Positions 1-9,910 of a DNA stretch of 64,000 bases are shown in pieces; the stretch's first letter is position 1; the number at the start of each line of letters is the position of its first letter. The position numbers and the translations under genes were made by a program. The notes under the pieces are model-generated. The model was not told the origin of the DNA. It searched no databases and saw only the letters and a program-made list of their open reading frames with translations. The stretch comes from Hamiltosporidium tvaerminnensis (Eukaryota > Microsporidia > Dubosqiidae), in contig JAKIMF020000001.1 in assembly GCA_022605425.2 (NCBI GenBank), positions 2,234,501 to 2,298,500 on the forward strand. The letters run 5' to 3'.

Positions 1-228
1 CCAACACCCCCCTTAAAAGAAGTGAAGAACGAGGAAGATAGTGTTAAACAAGTAAATTCAAAAAATATTTTATCCCTTATTTTAGATGACGTAACCAGAC
101 CAGAGGAACCGACGATAGACATTAATGATAAGTCGGATGTAGAAAAAGAGAATAAAGTGGTTAAAGTGATGGAAGAAATTAGTTAAACGAGAGAAAATTT
201 GTTAACCCAGAATTTTATTAAATAAAAA
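1..228 (+). mobile_element. 3' end of an RLE-type LINE copy, cut by the window edge
   Basis: Bases 1-186 are open in frame 1 and encode the acidic C-terminal tail of the retrotransposon protein. They align with 4471-4644 of the nearly intact copy, sharing the PTPPLKE-type start and the EEPT and ESD/KSD-type blocks. After the stop comes the family's 3' end, aacccagaattttattaaataaa, finishing near 228. Divergence from the copy at 874-4690 is clear, so this is an older insertion. The upstream part lies outside the window. Confidence 0.85.
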
Positions 229-861
229 TATATACAACAAATATTTATTTATGAAATCTTCTGAAAACCAGGATTTAATAATCAATTTTCTTGTTTGAAC
301 AATGTTTAAGGTGATTCTAGTATATTTCGTATTCTATTTAAGTACATTCAGTCTCAAACATTGCATATGAGAATGCGGAGATACTTTGAAAACCAAGAAA
401 TGTGCTTTGATGTGCAAGACTTAATATTTGAACGAGTATTTCTTGTAATGATTAGAATATCATATAAACTTGAGTATTATATAATAATTAATGTAGAGTT
501 TGCCAACCTTTTTTAATTTAGAAAAAAAAACACAAATAACATTGCAAATTGTTTGCTGTCTATGATTAATGTCTTTCATAAATAGCAACTGGCGAAAATA
601 AAAAGACAAAAAATGCTGATTACGACTCTTTCTGCATCAATTTTGTTTTAATTTAAACAACTATTGTTTGAATAACATGTTTGAAATAAAATAAGAAGAA
701 TTTTTATTTAAACTGTGTATAATTAATTACATAATAAACGTATTTAGATTGCATTTTATTTACAAATAAATGGTTGACTGTAGTCTTGTTGAGAATATTA
801 GTATAATATTTAAATAGATTTTTTTTGAAGAGAATTCGAATTATATATTTGTATATGGGTT
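229..861. other. AT-rich intergenic DNA
   Basis: Lies between the tail of one LINE copy and the target-site duplication of the next. I see no ORF with coding character, RNA gene or repeat match. Confidence 0.5.
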
Positions 862-873
862 TTGTACAGTGAA
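862..873. repeat. 5' target-site duplication of the RLE LINE
   Basis: The 12-mer ttgtacagtgaa occurs here and again at 4691-4702, directly after the element's A-rich 3' end. The pair brackets the element as expected for target-primed reverse transcription. It places the 5' junction nine bases before the ATG at 883. Confidence 0.75.
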
Positions 874-882
874 AATAATTAA

Positions 883-2013
883 ATGGGTAGAAAGAAAAAT
901 GTTAGCAGCGAAATATCGAATAATACCAAAATAAAGGCTGCAAACGACGCTGATGAGGTGAAAAAGAGTGATAGTGAGATACAAAAATGTAAGCTACACC
1001 CACCGGCGATTCCCCTACCTTCCTCCTCCTACACAACAATAACACCTCCACCACCAAGCCAAACATGCAGTAAAATGCAAAATAGTGGGCTTGACACCTT
1101 ACCTTCGCCTAATGCACCAGTTCCCTCTTCGGTTGAAGTCTCTGCGTGCGAGCCATCGTACGACATGACAAGCCCCTGTAGTCTAGCTATTCCGGAAGGT
1201 AACAGGCTAATGGCATTGCGGACGATATTCGATTCTGTAACAGCCGACCTGAAGGAATGGCCTCGAATTGTTTTTTTTGCAGTACAGACAAGGTTTGAAA
1301 GAATGCCAAGAAATGGCTGGACAGAGCTTCACAGGTACTATAATGAGAAATTTGGCTGCACTGAAACTCTCGAAGTGTTAAAAAAATTGGTACAAAGTGA
1401 GATGGGAAAGGATGTAAAATCAGAAGAGAATGGAGAGCGACGTAGAATCGCCACTTGTCTCGCTGATACATGCACCTTGACCGACACCACGGAGTACATA
1501 AACCTGAGAGATAAATTCTTGAGTAAAATCAAAGAAATCTCTGAGAACGAAATTGGAAAAGTGGTGGTCCGAACTAGAAAACATCCAAATGAATTGGTTG
1601 ATAGTAAAGTTCTAGATCTCATAAATCGAGTAGTCGGTGAATATGCAGGAGCTCATGTACCTGAGTCAATTACGGAAGCCGCGTATATCATGCAAGCTGC
1701 GCAGGTATGCTATGACGAGGCAACACGTAAAGAGAAGCCTAGATCCGCTTGGAAGGAAAACATAGAAAGTAAAATTTCTAAGTTAGTACTTTCCAAAGAT
1801 CTCCTCGAGAAAGCTCGTAAGCAGGAAAAGCTCTCCACTTCGGAAACGAAGAGCCTTAAGAAAATCATGCGAGAGTTTAATTTAAACTTGAGCAGCGTAA
1901 CTGATCTTTCTGAGGCTTTAGTTAAGAAGAATGAGTCTTTGAATGTTTACGAGAAAAAAATTACGATGTATAAAAGTAGGAAGCAATTCCGAAAAAAGAA
2001 TCGTATGTTTTAG
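883..2013 (+). CDS. RLE-type LINE protein, N-terminal part, ending at an in-frame TAG
   Basis: 376 codons. Residues 1-40 are Lys/Asn/Ser-rich. Residues about 40-95 are a Pro/Ser/Thr-rich linker with runs of prolines. Residues 115-180 include a tryptophan-bearing segment (GWTELHRYYNEKFG) that could be a Myb-like or other helical DNA-binding domain, though I cannot identify it. Residues about 190-370 are charged and helical. The reading frame continues past the TAG at 2011-2013, codon for codon, into the reverse transcriptase part at 2068. This is therefore most likely the N-terminal third of one polyprotein split by a nonsense mutation, not a separate ORF1. Genuine stop-codon readthrough is the alternative. 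In related elements the N-terminus binds target DNA. Confidence 0.75.
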   Translation: MGRKKNVSSEISNNTKIKAANDADEVKKSDSEIQKCKLHPPAIPLPSSSYTTITPPPPSQTCSKMQNSGLDTLPSPNAPVPSSVEVSACEPSYDMTSPCSLAIPEGNRLMALRTIFDSVTADLKEWPRIVFFAVQTRFERMPRNGWTELHRYYNEKFGCTETLEVLKKLVQSEMGKDVKSEENGERRRIATCLADTCTLTDTTEYINLRDKFLSKIKEISENEIGKVVVRTRKHPNELVDSKVLDLINRVVGEYAGAHVPESITEAAYIMQAAQVCYDEATRKEKPRSAWKENIESKISKLVLSKDLLEKARKQEKLSTSETKSLKKIMREFNLNLSSVTDLSEALVKKNESLNVYEKKITMYKSRKQFRKKNRMF

Positions 2014-4644
2014 CTCTTCCGAGGTCGATTTTATCTTGGGTTATCTGAGCGTGTTGAATCCGAGCATGTGGTTAGCCGTGGTGAAATTGTGAGTTTTTGG
2101 TCTACAATGTGGAACAAAAATGATGAGACAGTAATGTATGATGATTATTTGATTCCATTTGTATCAGATAATCATCCGACCACGTTTCCTTCACTTGATG
2201 AATTTGTGAATATCATTAATTGGCTCCCTAATTGGAAAGCTGCTGGAATTGATGGTATTTACAATTTTTTCATTAAGAAACTTACAACTCTTCACAAATA
2301 TCTTTATGATATTGTGAAAGTTATATGTTTAGAAGGAACACCTCAAGCTGATTGGTTTTACTGCGGGCTTACGTATTTGATACCGAAAGGAATTCCACGA
2401 AGAGGCTCTGACTACAGGCCAATCACTTGTATGTCCAACCTCTATAAGTTAACGACAAAGTGTGTAACGAAAGTCGTTCAACTTGAAGTGGAAAGGCGAG
2501 GGTTGCTTGCAGAGAACCAACTAGGGGCGGTAAGAGGTGTGCAGGGAGCGAAAGAGCAGGCTCTACTGAATATTGCCTTAAATAAAGAGTATGGAAATAA
2601 TCTTAAGGCAACATGGATTGATGTTAAAAAAGCTTATGATTCAATAGATCATGCTTATTTAACTCAATGCATTGAAAACCTTAATTTACCTGATTGGATC
2701 CTGAAATTTATTAAGGTAATTATATCAAAATGGAAAATTGATATATCAGTAGGGCCTGAAAAAATCATGAGCAAGAAGATTGATAGAGGGATTCTACAAG
2801 GAGATAGTCTGTCACCTTTGTTATTTGTGTTGTGTATGGATCCATTAAGCCGAAAGCTTAATGAAAAATACACAAAAGTGACAGTACAAACAGATGCAGA
2901 ATCCCATTCTACTAATCATCTCTTGTTTATTGATGATCTTAAGCTCCTTGCAAAAGACAGCTCCACATTGAGCGCTATGACAGGCGAGGCAAAGGAATTT
3001 TTAGAGGTGATTGGCTTAGAGATTAACAAAGAGAAGTCAGCCACAAATGATACGTGTTGTGAAGATACTGCTACTCTTCTAGAAGGTGTTAGTGTTTACA
3101 AATATTTAGGAATAATAGAAGATAGCAGAGGAATCCCAACACGTAGCTCATTTGAAGAAGTACAGAGCAAACTTATATCAAGAGTTGAAAGACTTTGTCA
3201 CACTAGATTAAATGCAAAAAATTTATTTTCTGCAATCAATCAACATGCGATATCGTTAATCAACTACCACATAGGAGTACTTCGACTTGAACCGGCTGAC
3301 TTCTCTAAGTTAGATGATGCAGTGCGTGCGGTGTTGGTTAAAAATAAGATACATCTCCGCCCAGGATGTAAAGAGCGTTTGTATCTTCCTAGAACAGAAC
3401 TTGGAAGAGGCCTACATAGTGTTGAGTTGCGAAGCGAACATATGCTTCTGCAACTCTTGGATTGTCTGGAAAAAAGTAAAGAAATATCAACTAGACGAGC
3501 AGCAATCCTCAAGGTGGAGAATAATAATAAAACCCATCTTGCACTAATAAAAGGCTTCTTAAAAGTAAAGTACAGGTTGGTAGAAGAAGTCACTAAGAAA
3601 AATTTAGAAGAAGCTCAACTTGCAAAACTATATAACGAAATAGAAAAACGAAAACTCCATTCAAAGTTATATAATGCAAGAAAAAATGAGCTTGTGAGTG
3701 TTAGTGACTCTTCAAGATGGCTAAAGAGAGGAAATATTAGGCCACGAAATGAAGCTGTGTTCTGCTATATCCAGGATAGAAATGTATTCTGGGGAGCAGA
3801 TGGTGTGTGTCAACATTGCGGGAAGTCTGGTAAGACTGTAGATCATCTAGCAACTAGATGTGAAAAAATGCTAGGCCATGATTACACTAGACGGCATAAT
3901 GAAGTGGTTAGATGCCTACACCTTCTCCTTCTAAATAGATATAAGTTTAAGTCTTCAAAACGAATAAGGAGCCACTCAGTTCAAGAAATTCTTGATAATG
4001 AGTATGCAGAGATAAGAGTGGACACCAGAATTAAAACTGATGTTAAAATTCGGAATAACAGACCGGACATATTTATTTTAGATAAGAAGAAGAATAAGAT
4101 AACACTCATTGAAAAAGGAATCACTTCCCAAGATTCACTTCAAATAGTTGAAACTGAAAAACTTAGGAAGTATGACCTGCTAGCCAATGAGTTGGGCCTT
4201 ATTTATAGGTGTAGTGTTGAGATAATCCCCTATGTGATGACCTGGGACGGTATTGTGACAAAATACCATAAATCTCATCTTAAAAGACTAGAAATACCCA
4301 TGAATGTAGAAGCATACATTCAGTCTATAGTACTTAAAAAGACAGTCGAAACTATTTCCTTTGATCGACGAAGAGGACTTGAGTCAGGACTAAATGCCGA
4401 AGAGAGCTGGGAGAGAGCGTCAATGGGTGTTATTATGAGATCAGAGATGCATGAGGAACCAATACCCCCTTTAAAAGAAGCGAAAACAGAGGAAGATGGT
4501 CCCAAAAATTTTAAACCAAAATATAAAGCCCCCTTTATTTTACAAGGAGGAACCACTTTAGAGGAACCGACCAATAACATAAATGAAGAGTCGGATTTGG
4601 AAGAAGAGACAAAAGTGGTTAAAGAGGTAGAAGAAAACATGTAA
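2014..4644 (+). CDS. RLE-type LINE reverse transcriptase/endonuclease part
   Basis: Continuous frame after the TAG. The first possible start is GTG at 2068, but no independent start is needed if the frame was once fused to the upstream part. Counting from 2068, reverse transcriptase motif A (DVKKAYDSIDH) is near residues 185-195, the QGDSLSP motif near 244-250 and the catalytic FIDD near 287-290. A zinc knuckle CX2CX8HX4C lies at 581-598. A restriction-like endonuclease core follows, RPD at 665-667 and Glu682. A hydrophilic acidic tail ends the protein. In R2-type elements this protein nicks target DNA and primes reverse transcription there. All catalytic residues I can check are present, so only the upstream TAG obviously disables this copy. 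Confidence 0.85.
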   Translation, partial: LFRGRFYLGLSERVESEHVVSRGEIVSFWSTMWNKNDETVMYDDYLIPFVSDNHPTTFPSLDEFVNIINWLPNWKAAGIDGIYNFFIKKLTTLHKYLYDIVKVICLEGTPQADWFYCGLTYLIPKGIPRRGSDYRPITCMSNLYKLTTKCVTKVVQLEVERRGLLAENQLGAVRGVQGAKEQALLNIALNKEYGNNLKATWIDVKKAYDSIDHAYLTQCIENLNLPDWILKFIKVIISKWKIDISVGPEKIMSKKIDRGILQGDSLSPLLFVLCMDPLSRKLNEKYTKVTVQTDAESHSTNHLLFIDDLKLLAKDSSTLSAMTGEAKEFLEVIGLEINKEKSATNDTCCEDTATLLEGVSVYKYLGIIEDSRGIPTRSSFEEVQSKLISRVERLCHTRLNAKNLFSAINQHAISLINYHIGVLRLEPADFSKLDDAVRAVLVKNKIHLRPGCKERLYLPRTELGRGLHSVELRSEHMLLQLLDCLEKSKEISTRRAAILKVENNNKTHLALIKGFLKVKYRLVEEVTKKNLEEAQLAKLYNEIEKRKLHSKLYNARKNELVSVSDSSRWLKRGNIRPRNEAVFCYIQDRNVFWGADGVCQHCGKSGKTVDHLATRCEKMLGHDYTRRHNEVVRCLHLLLLNRYKFKSSKRIRSHSVQEILDNEYAEIRVDTRIKTDVKIRNNRPDIFILDKKKNKITLIEKGITSQDSLQIVETEKLRKYDLLANELGLIYRCSVEIIPYVMTWDGIVTKYHKSHLKRLEIPMNVEAYIQSIVLKKTVETISFDRRRGLESGLNAEESWERASMGVIMRSEMHEEPIPPLKEAKTEEDGPKNFKPKYKAPFILQGGTTLEEPTNNINEESDLEEETKVVKEVEENM

Positions 4645-4690
4645 AAATGGTAAAAAAATATTTTAACCCAGAATTTTATTAAATAAAAAA

Positions 4691-4702
4691 TTGTACAGTG
4701 AA
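4691..4702. repeat. 3' target-site duplication of the RLE LINE
   Basis: Exact copy of the 12-mer at 862-873, immediately after the terminal A-run of the element. Confidence 0.75.
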
Positions 4703-7700
4703 TTCGATTTAATTTTGAAAAACAATCACTAGCATTTTTTGAATTTGAGTGAGTTTTAAAAAGTAAGGAATATAAAAAAACGAAGGAAAGAGCATCAATA
4801 TAAATTAAAAAAAACAAAGGTTTATAGGAATTGACAGTATATTATTAGTCTGGGAGGTTGATTTATACAGTAAAAATTATTTTAAATCTTTAAAAATGAA
4901 AAAATCATGGTTTTTAACCAATTTTTGGAATGTAACCAATAATTTAAGCATAACATTGTTCTTAAATAAATGTTTATTAAACAAATTCTACTAAAAAATA
5001 TATTATTTTAAAAAATCATATGTAAAAATTGGAAATAATAAGCTGGCTGTTTTATTTTCAACAAGTAATTCGATAGCATTACAATATTTGTGTCTAGAAT
5101 TACATTATGAGATTGCCTTCAATCGTTAAAATCTAAATAACAGTGTAAATATGATCGAACTAAAGAGTTAAGCATATTTTGAATAATATGTTGATTTAAT
5201 TCCTTTTCAGACGAAATGAAAGAATCTTTATAAATTACCATAAAATTTAGAAAATTATGCCTCATGATACTTAAGTTTAGAGGTTATCCCTACAATTATT
5301 AGTACAAAAAACATCTTAAACGAATTATTTTGATATACTATGAGGGAGTACTATAGGTTAAAATGCATGCTGATAAGAGTTTTTAAAAAGCATATATGAA
5401 TGCCATAAAGAATGAAGATATCTGATCTATATCCTCTTTTTATATCGTAACACTGGATAGGCTTTGAAACGATAAAAAAGCAACCAAAGAAACTCTCTAT
5501 TTAGATGATACAACATTTGATGAGATCCGAAAAAAGTTTAAACAATTTAGCTAGTATATAAAAGGATGGAAATCATTTAAGAAGTAGAAAATATGTAGAA
5601 AGAGACAAGTAACTTTTACTTAGTATTCATTGAATTTGGTAAAATATTTGAATTTCACTATATATTTGCGAAATCCATCTTTTTTTGAAAAATGAAGAAA
5701 TCATTACATATTATTTTAAATAAGAAGTATAGAATGCTACGAAAAAATATACTTGAAATTTGAAATGCAAAATCCAAAATAATTTCGATTTGTGGTTTAT
5801 AAACAGATGAATATATTGAGTTGAATCCAAATTTTAAATTTTTATGTAATATAATTAAGAATCGCAATCTTTCTTAATACAAAAATATAACCAAAGGAAC
5901 AATTTTCAACATAAATTTATTAAATATTATTTCTTTTAGTCAAAAAATAGTTATCGATTGTCTTTATGCATAAAAAAGCGATGTATGTCCTTTAAATATA
6001 GCAAAGTTCATATATATAAAAACGAATAAATCAATTAATGCTGAAAAAACATTTTAAAATTTGTTTCTAAAGTTAAATTCTCGTTATTTTCAATCCAAAG
6101 TATATGTTTATTTATACCAAAAACCATCAAAAAAATTTAGTTTATTTAAATTAATCAAAATTAGGCTGTATTCAATTGTATCTAATATTTGGGTATATGA
6201 ATGTTTTTTTAACCACTTAAAATTATAATCTATGTGAGATATAAGGGTTTAATATAGTTTCATACAGGCTTCAGTCTTCCCCACACTATAAATCAATTTT
6301 TTTTATTGATCACCAAAATCTTTTTACCGAGATGGTGTGAAAGTTGTCTTTATGAAAGAAAAGTAATTTAGTATGTCAAAAATAAGCTTGAGAATTAGAA
6401 AAGGGAAATCAGCAAGAATATTATACATTGTTTGAAAACTTCATACTCTAGAAAATTGTAGTCTTTTCAAATACAAGAAAAAATGAAAAAAAATGAAGCC
6501 CTAAACGTAATCTAATTGAGAAGTTACAAACCAAAAGCCTAGTAAGAGCTGTAAAAACACACATTAAATTAAATATAAGAAATATTTTATGAAATCTATG
6601 AATACGCAATATGTTTGATTTACTATTGCGCAAAATACTATCAATTTTAATGACCGAATTCTTTTATTACATAGCGCGTTCGAGCACTGATTATATCATA
6701 CAAAGTAAATCTTAGGGCGGAAAGTGACGAGGGGTTTTCTTTAAACAGATCAGAATTTAAAGAGGACTTGAACTATGCCGAACACAAATGAAAATGCGCT
6801 TTTGCCATTCTCGTACTGTCTGGGATTGATTGGATTATTATCAACATAACAGACATCAATTCAAAAAAAATATAATAATACACCCTATTTTCTACTAATA
6901 AGAAGCTTCATACATGTAGATATACGAATTAAACAAAAAACATAAAAATTAATACAGAGAAACACAAATAGAAAGTATACATAACAAAGTAGAAAGTTTA
7001 ATTTGATTATAAAAGCTACGAATAGTGAGCTCTTAATATTAGTAATTTCCAAAAAGGGCTTAAGAAATAAAGGATCACTATTTTAAAAGATTAAAATTCC
7101 GTCTTAATAATTCACACTGGATCTATAGGCTGATTCCTGTAATATTTTGTTATAACATATTAAAATGATTGGAATAATCAAGTAACTAAAGAATTTTGTT
7201 GCATGAAAGTCAAAATATATTTTAAAGGGGGTGAAAAAGGCTTTCAAAATTCTAGAGAGGCAGAAATCACTTTGCGACTATCCAAGGGAAACCTAGAAAT
7301 ATACCTATATTAAATTTATAAAGAGGTATTTTTTGTTATATACATTTTTAAATAAGTACAAATTTAAGGTTAGAAAACAAGCAGGAGATATTGGTTCAAG
7401 AAATGCAGAACATCAAAACACATAAAGATCTTTGAATTTGTAAAGCGAACGCATATTTAAATTTTAATAAGAAGATATAGAAAAGCGTATTGGTTTAGAA
7501 CAGTCTTTAGCATCTAGTCAAATTATTGCAAGAAAACCCCAAAGATCACAACCTACTCTGAATAAGTTAAACTAATAAGGTTATCAAGAGTCTCAGAAAA
7601 TTTCAAAAGTTTCTTTTTTTCTAGGAAATACATAAATAAGCTTTTGGTACCTTAAAAAATCTATATATCAGTATATAATCTGATATATAGGCAACGACTG

Positions 7701-8075
7701 TATCTGAAAAGATAATTTATACCATTTTTTACAATCTAAAATGAAGATTAGATATGCGCATCATCCTAATGAAAGTCTAAGAAAGACATAAAAAGATTAT
7801 ATATGAAAATAGAGAAGCAGAATACTTAAATCTAAAAACCGCGAGTATAAATTGTTTAGAAAATCCAATCTCAACTTTGAACTCTAAATTGTGAATAAAA
7901 ATGCTGATAAAGTCATAACAAATCAAATGTATAAAAAAATAGAAATTAAAAAAATAAAAAGGAATATTATAAAATATACTAAGAAAAAAATAAGTCGAAC
8001 TTACCAAATATCGAATAAATTTTATTTTTTCTGAATGATTTGATTTTATAAAAAAGACAACAGAAAAAAATAAAA
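4703..8075. other. Long AT-rich intergenic stretch
   Basis: 3.4 kb without a supported gene. Short open stretches occur by chance in AT-rich DNA, and none has a promoter motif or recognisable motif. A coding-like patch near 5460-5560 reads ETLYLDDTTFDEIRKKFKQF before a stop, which may be a remnant of a dead gene, but I cannot name it. Confidence 0.4.
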
Positions 8076-8149
8076 TGCCTTCGTCCGGGATCGAACCGGA
8101 GACCTCGCCCGTGTGAAGGACGCGTGATAGCCAACTACACCACGAAAGC
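8076..8149 (-). tRNA. tRNA-Val (anticodon CAC)
   Basis: On the minus strand a complete cloverleaf folds. The seven-pair acceptor stem GCTTTCG/CGAAGGC is fully paired with one G-T. The D arm has GTGTAGTTGG. The five-pair anticodon stem CGTCC/GGGCG surrounds the loop TTCACAC, so the anticodon is CAC (complement at 8111-8113). The T arm TCCGG-TTCGATC-CCGGA is perfect. There is no intron. The A box and the B box (GGTTCGATCCC) are intact. The minus strand continues into a T-rich run (8061-8075) that can end Pol III transcription. CCA is not encoded, as usual in eukaryotes. Confidence 0.96.
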
Positions 8150-8154
8150 TAATT

Positions 8155-8190
8155 AATTTTTAATTGTTATTATAATAACAATTAAAAATT
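8155..8190. repeat. Perfect 36-nt palindrome at the 5' side of tRNA-Val
   Basis: Two 18-nt arms (aatttttaattgttatta and its reverse complement) meet with no spacer at 8172/8173. The palindrome lies five bases from the first base of the tRNA. It could be a cruciform or protein-binding site, or simply a chance AT-rich inverted repeat, although 18 perfect pairs is long even here. Confidence 0.8.
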
Positions 8191-8560
8191 TGATCAAATA
8201 TTTGTAGAAATTTTGATTTTAATTATAAAATATGTATAAATATACTATGACACCATTTTTTATCTGCAAAAAAAATTTCGAAATCTTGTCAAACCTATAT
8301 ATTACGAACCTTGATTATCAGCGAAAATAATGAAATTTCGCCCGACATGTGACTATTTTGTTTGGTAGTCCCAAGCTCGGATTATGAAGAAGGTTTGGCA
8401 TAGTGCTAACACACCTATTTCATGAAAACCATATTTTTATGAACCGAAATGAATGAATATATTTTAATTCTAGAAGCAATTTAAATAAAAAAAAATACCA
8501 GAGAAGTCTTATCTGGGAAATAGAATGGGCGGCACTTTTTTAGAGCAATCGCATTATTAT
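8191..8560. other. Intergenic DNA between tRNA-Val and the LINE relic
   Basis: AT-rich with no gene, repeat match or RNA seen. Confidence 0.4.
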
Positions 8561-9910
8561 TATTTATCGAGTGAACCAAAGAATATAAAGTAGATGTCGT
8601 ATAACTATAAACGATCAGATATAAAGGATCACATGTTATAAGAACCAACAAAGATACTGTTTCTACTACTGTAATACAACTTACGGATAAAAAAACCTTT
8701 TGCTATTAAAAAATTTACTGTTAACTTTTTGGACTATAAACAGATAGATAAAAGATTGTTTTTAACAGAGTTGGAAAAGGCTTCTTTTATACGATCTTCA
8801 TTATATTCACCGCTAATTGAAGAGGAAAAGAAGAAATCAAAGAAATTTTAATTATAAACATGAGAATTGCGAAAATGCTCGATTAAATGTTATAAAAATT
8901 GTTATAAGGGATATCAAAAAATAAAATGAAAGAAAATGACTACAGATGCGCTTTTTTTATCAATGATGCATTTAATTAAATCAGTGATAATAGTACTGGG
9001 TTGATATATTTTGCAGGGATTAAGAAGATAATCATTCCTAGCAGTTGTTTTTCATACAAAGGAACTATGTAAATACAAGAGACAATTCCTGAATATATAG
9101 CATTTACAAAAATCGGTCTGCTATTATCGATTCAGGACATGCATCAGATTTCATAGATGTTAGAAGCGTCAGAGGCGCAGATACTGATTTCTTTTTCGTT
9201 AATATAAAGTAAAGTCCGCGCTTATACAACTCAGAAGCATCTAAAAGATATATAATACAGAGTTTTAATACCGATTTGTTACAAAATTTGTTTTTTAGAG
9301 AACAAATATAAAGACACTTATCAAATAATAAAATACAAACAAAGTTAATGCACTAGATGATATAGATAATCTTTTGACAATGACAAAAAAAGCACAGTGG
9401 TAAATTTCAGAAGTGATTTTTGGTATATAAAAATGAAAGCAGCAAAGTGGCTGGTTTGGTTGAGAATATAGAAATTTCATTAATCCCAGAAATTAAAAAA
9501 AATATATATGCTTAAGTTAGAAACCACGCTATTAAACTATTTAAGCACAAAAAAGGCTAATATCAATCATATTTAATGAGAAAAAAAGAGCGGAAGTGGC
9601 TTAGAAAACTAAGAAATAGAAAAAATAGTAAATAGTAAAACGATAAGCCTAATATGAATTATTAGGAATCGAAAAACGGAACTTATTAATCAAAACACAA
9701 AATTATAGGAATATTTAGAATTATTTCATGGGATATAAAGATTTATTAGATATCTTTGCTAAATTTTTTGAAAACCTTAAGTGCATTGGTCAAGCTATAT
9801 TAGATGAAGTAAATATTAATAATTCTGAATATATGTTATGTAAATCTGAGGAAAATAATTTATGTGGAGAAAATTGTGAGCAAATAAAACCATCATTACC
9901 AGTTTAAGAA
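8560..9910 (+). pseudogene. Decayed arthropod-type (APE endonuclease) LINE relic
   Basis: The recognisable core is 9108-9212. It translates without stop through a motif of the form IIDSxHASDxIDVRSxRGADxD, followed by FFVNIK. This is the C-terminal end of the exonuclease/phosphatase-like (APE) endonuclease in many animal LINEs, in which a SDH motif normally follows the RGAD block. Here that site is damaged (TDFFF). A frameshift leads into a short IKSAL-like stretch, the usual next segment. Near 9640-9725 a frame reads NRKTELINQNTKL then EYLELF, resembling the linker before the reverse transcriptase domain. Boundaries are uncertain because stops and frameshifts are frequent. It is quite unlike the RLE LINE elsewhere in the window. 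Confidence 0.6.
9728..9907 (+). pseudogene. 59-codon open stretch inside decayed coding DNA
   Basis: An ATG-to-TAA frame starting MGYKDLLDIFAKFFENLK and rich in acidic residues and cysteines. It follows the LINE relic linker and is followed by other short coding-like stretches in shifted frames (for example MTSEKIKLLHELENIEVIN near 9916). I read it as a piece of a dead element or gene, not a functional gene, since no promoter motif precedes it. Product unknown. Confidence 0.3.

Larger units (their letters stand above)
874..4690 (+). mobile_element. Nearly intact RLE-type non-LTR retrotransposon
   Basis: A 3.8-kb element bounded by a 12-bp direct repeat (862-873 and 4691-4702). It holds one reading frame from 883 to 4644 broken by a single TAG at 2011-2013. 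The 3' end is a short AT-rich tail ending in ttattaaataaa, the same end seen in every other copy in this window. Length, single-ORF design, reverse transcriptase, CX2CX8HX4C zinc knuckle and PD...E endonuclease domain place it with the R2/CRE/R4-like clades that use a restriction-like endonuclease. Flanks differ between copies, so insertion here is not obviously site-specific. The element may be slightly 5'-truncated, because only nine bases precede the ATG. Confidence 0.85.

Noticed and set aside
1187-1622. Minus-strand open frames inside the LINE N-terminal region
   Set aside because: They are shadows of the plus-strand retrotransposon frame and have no motif or start signal.
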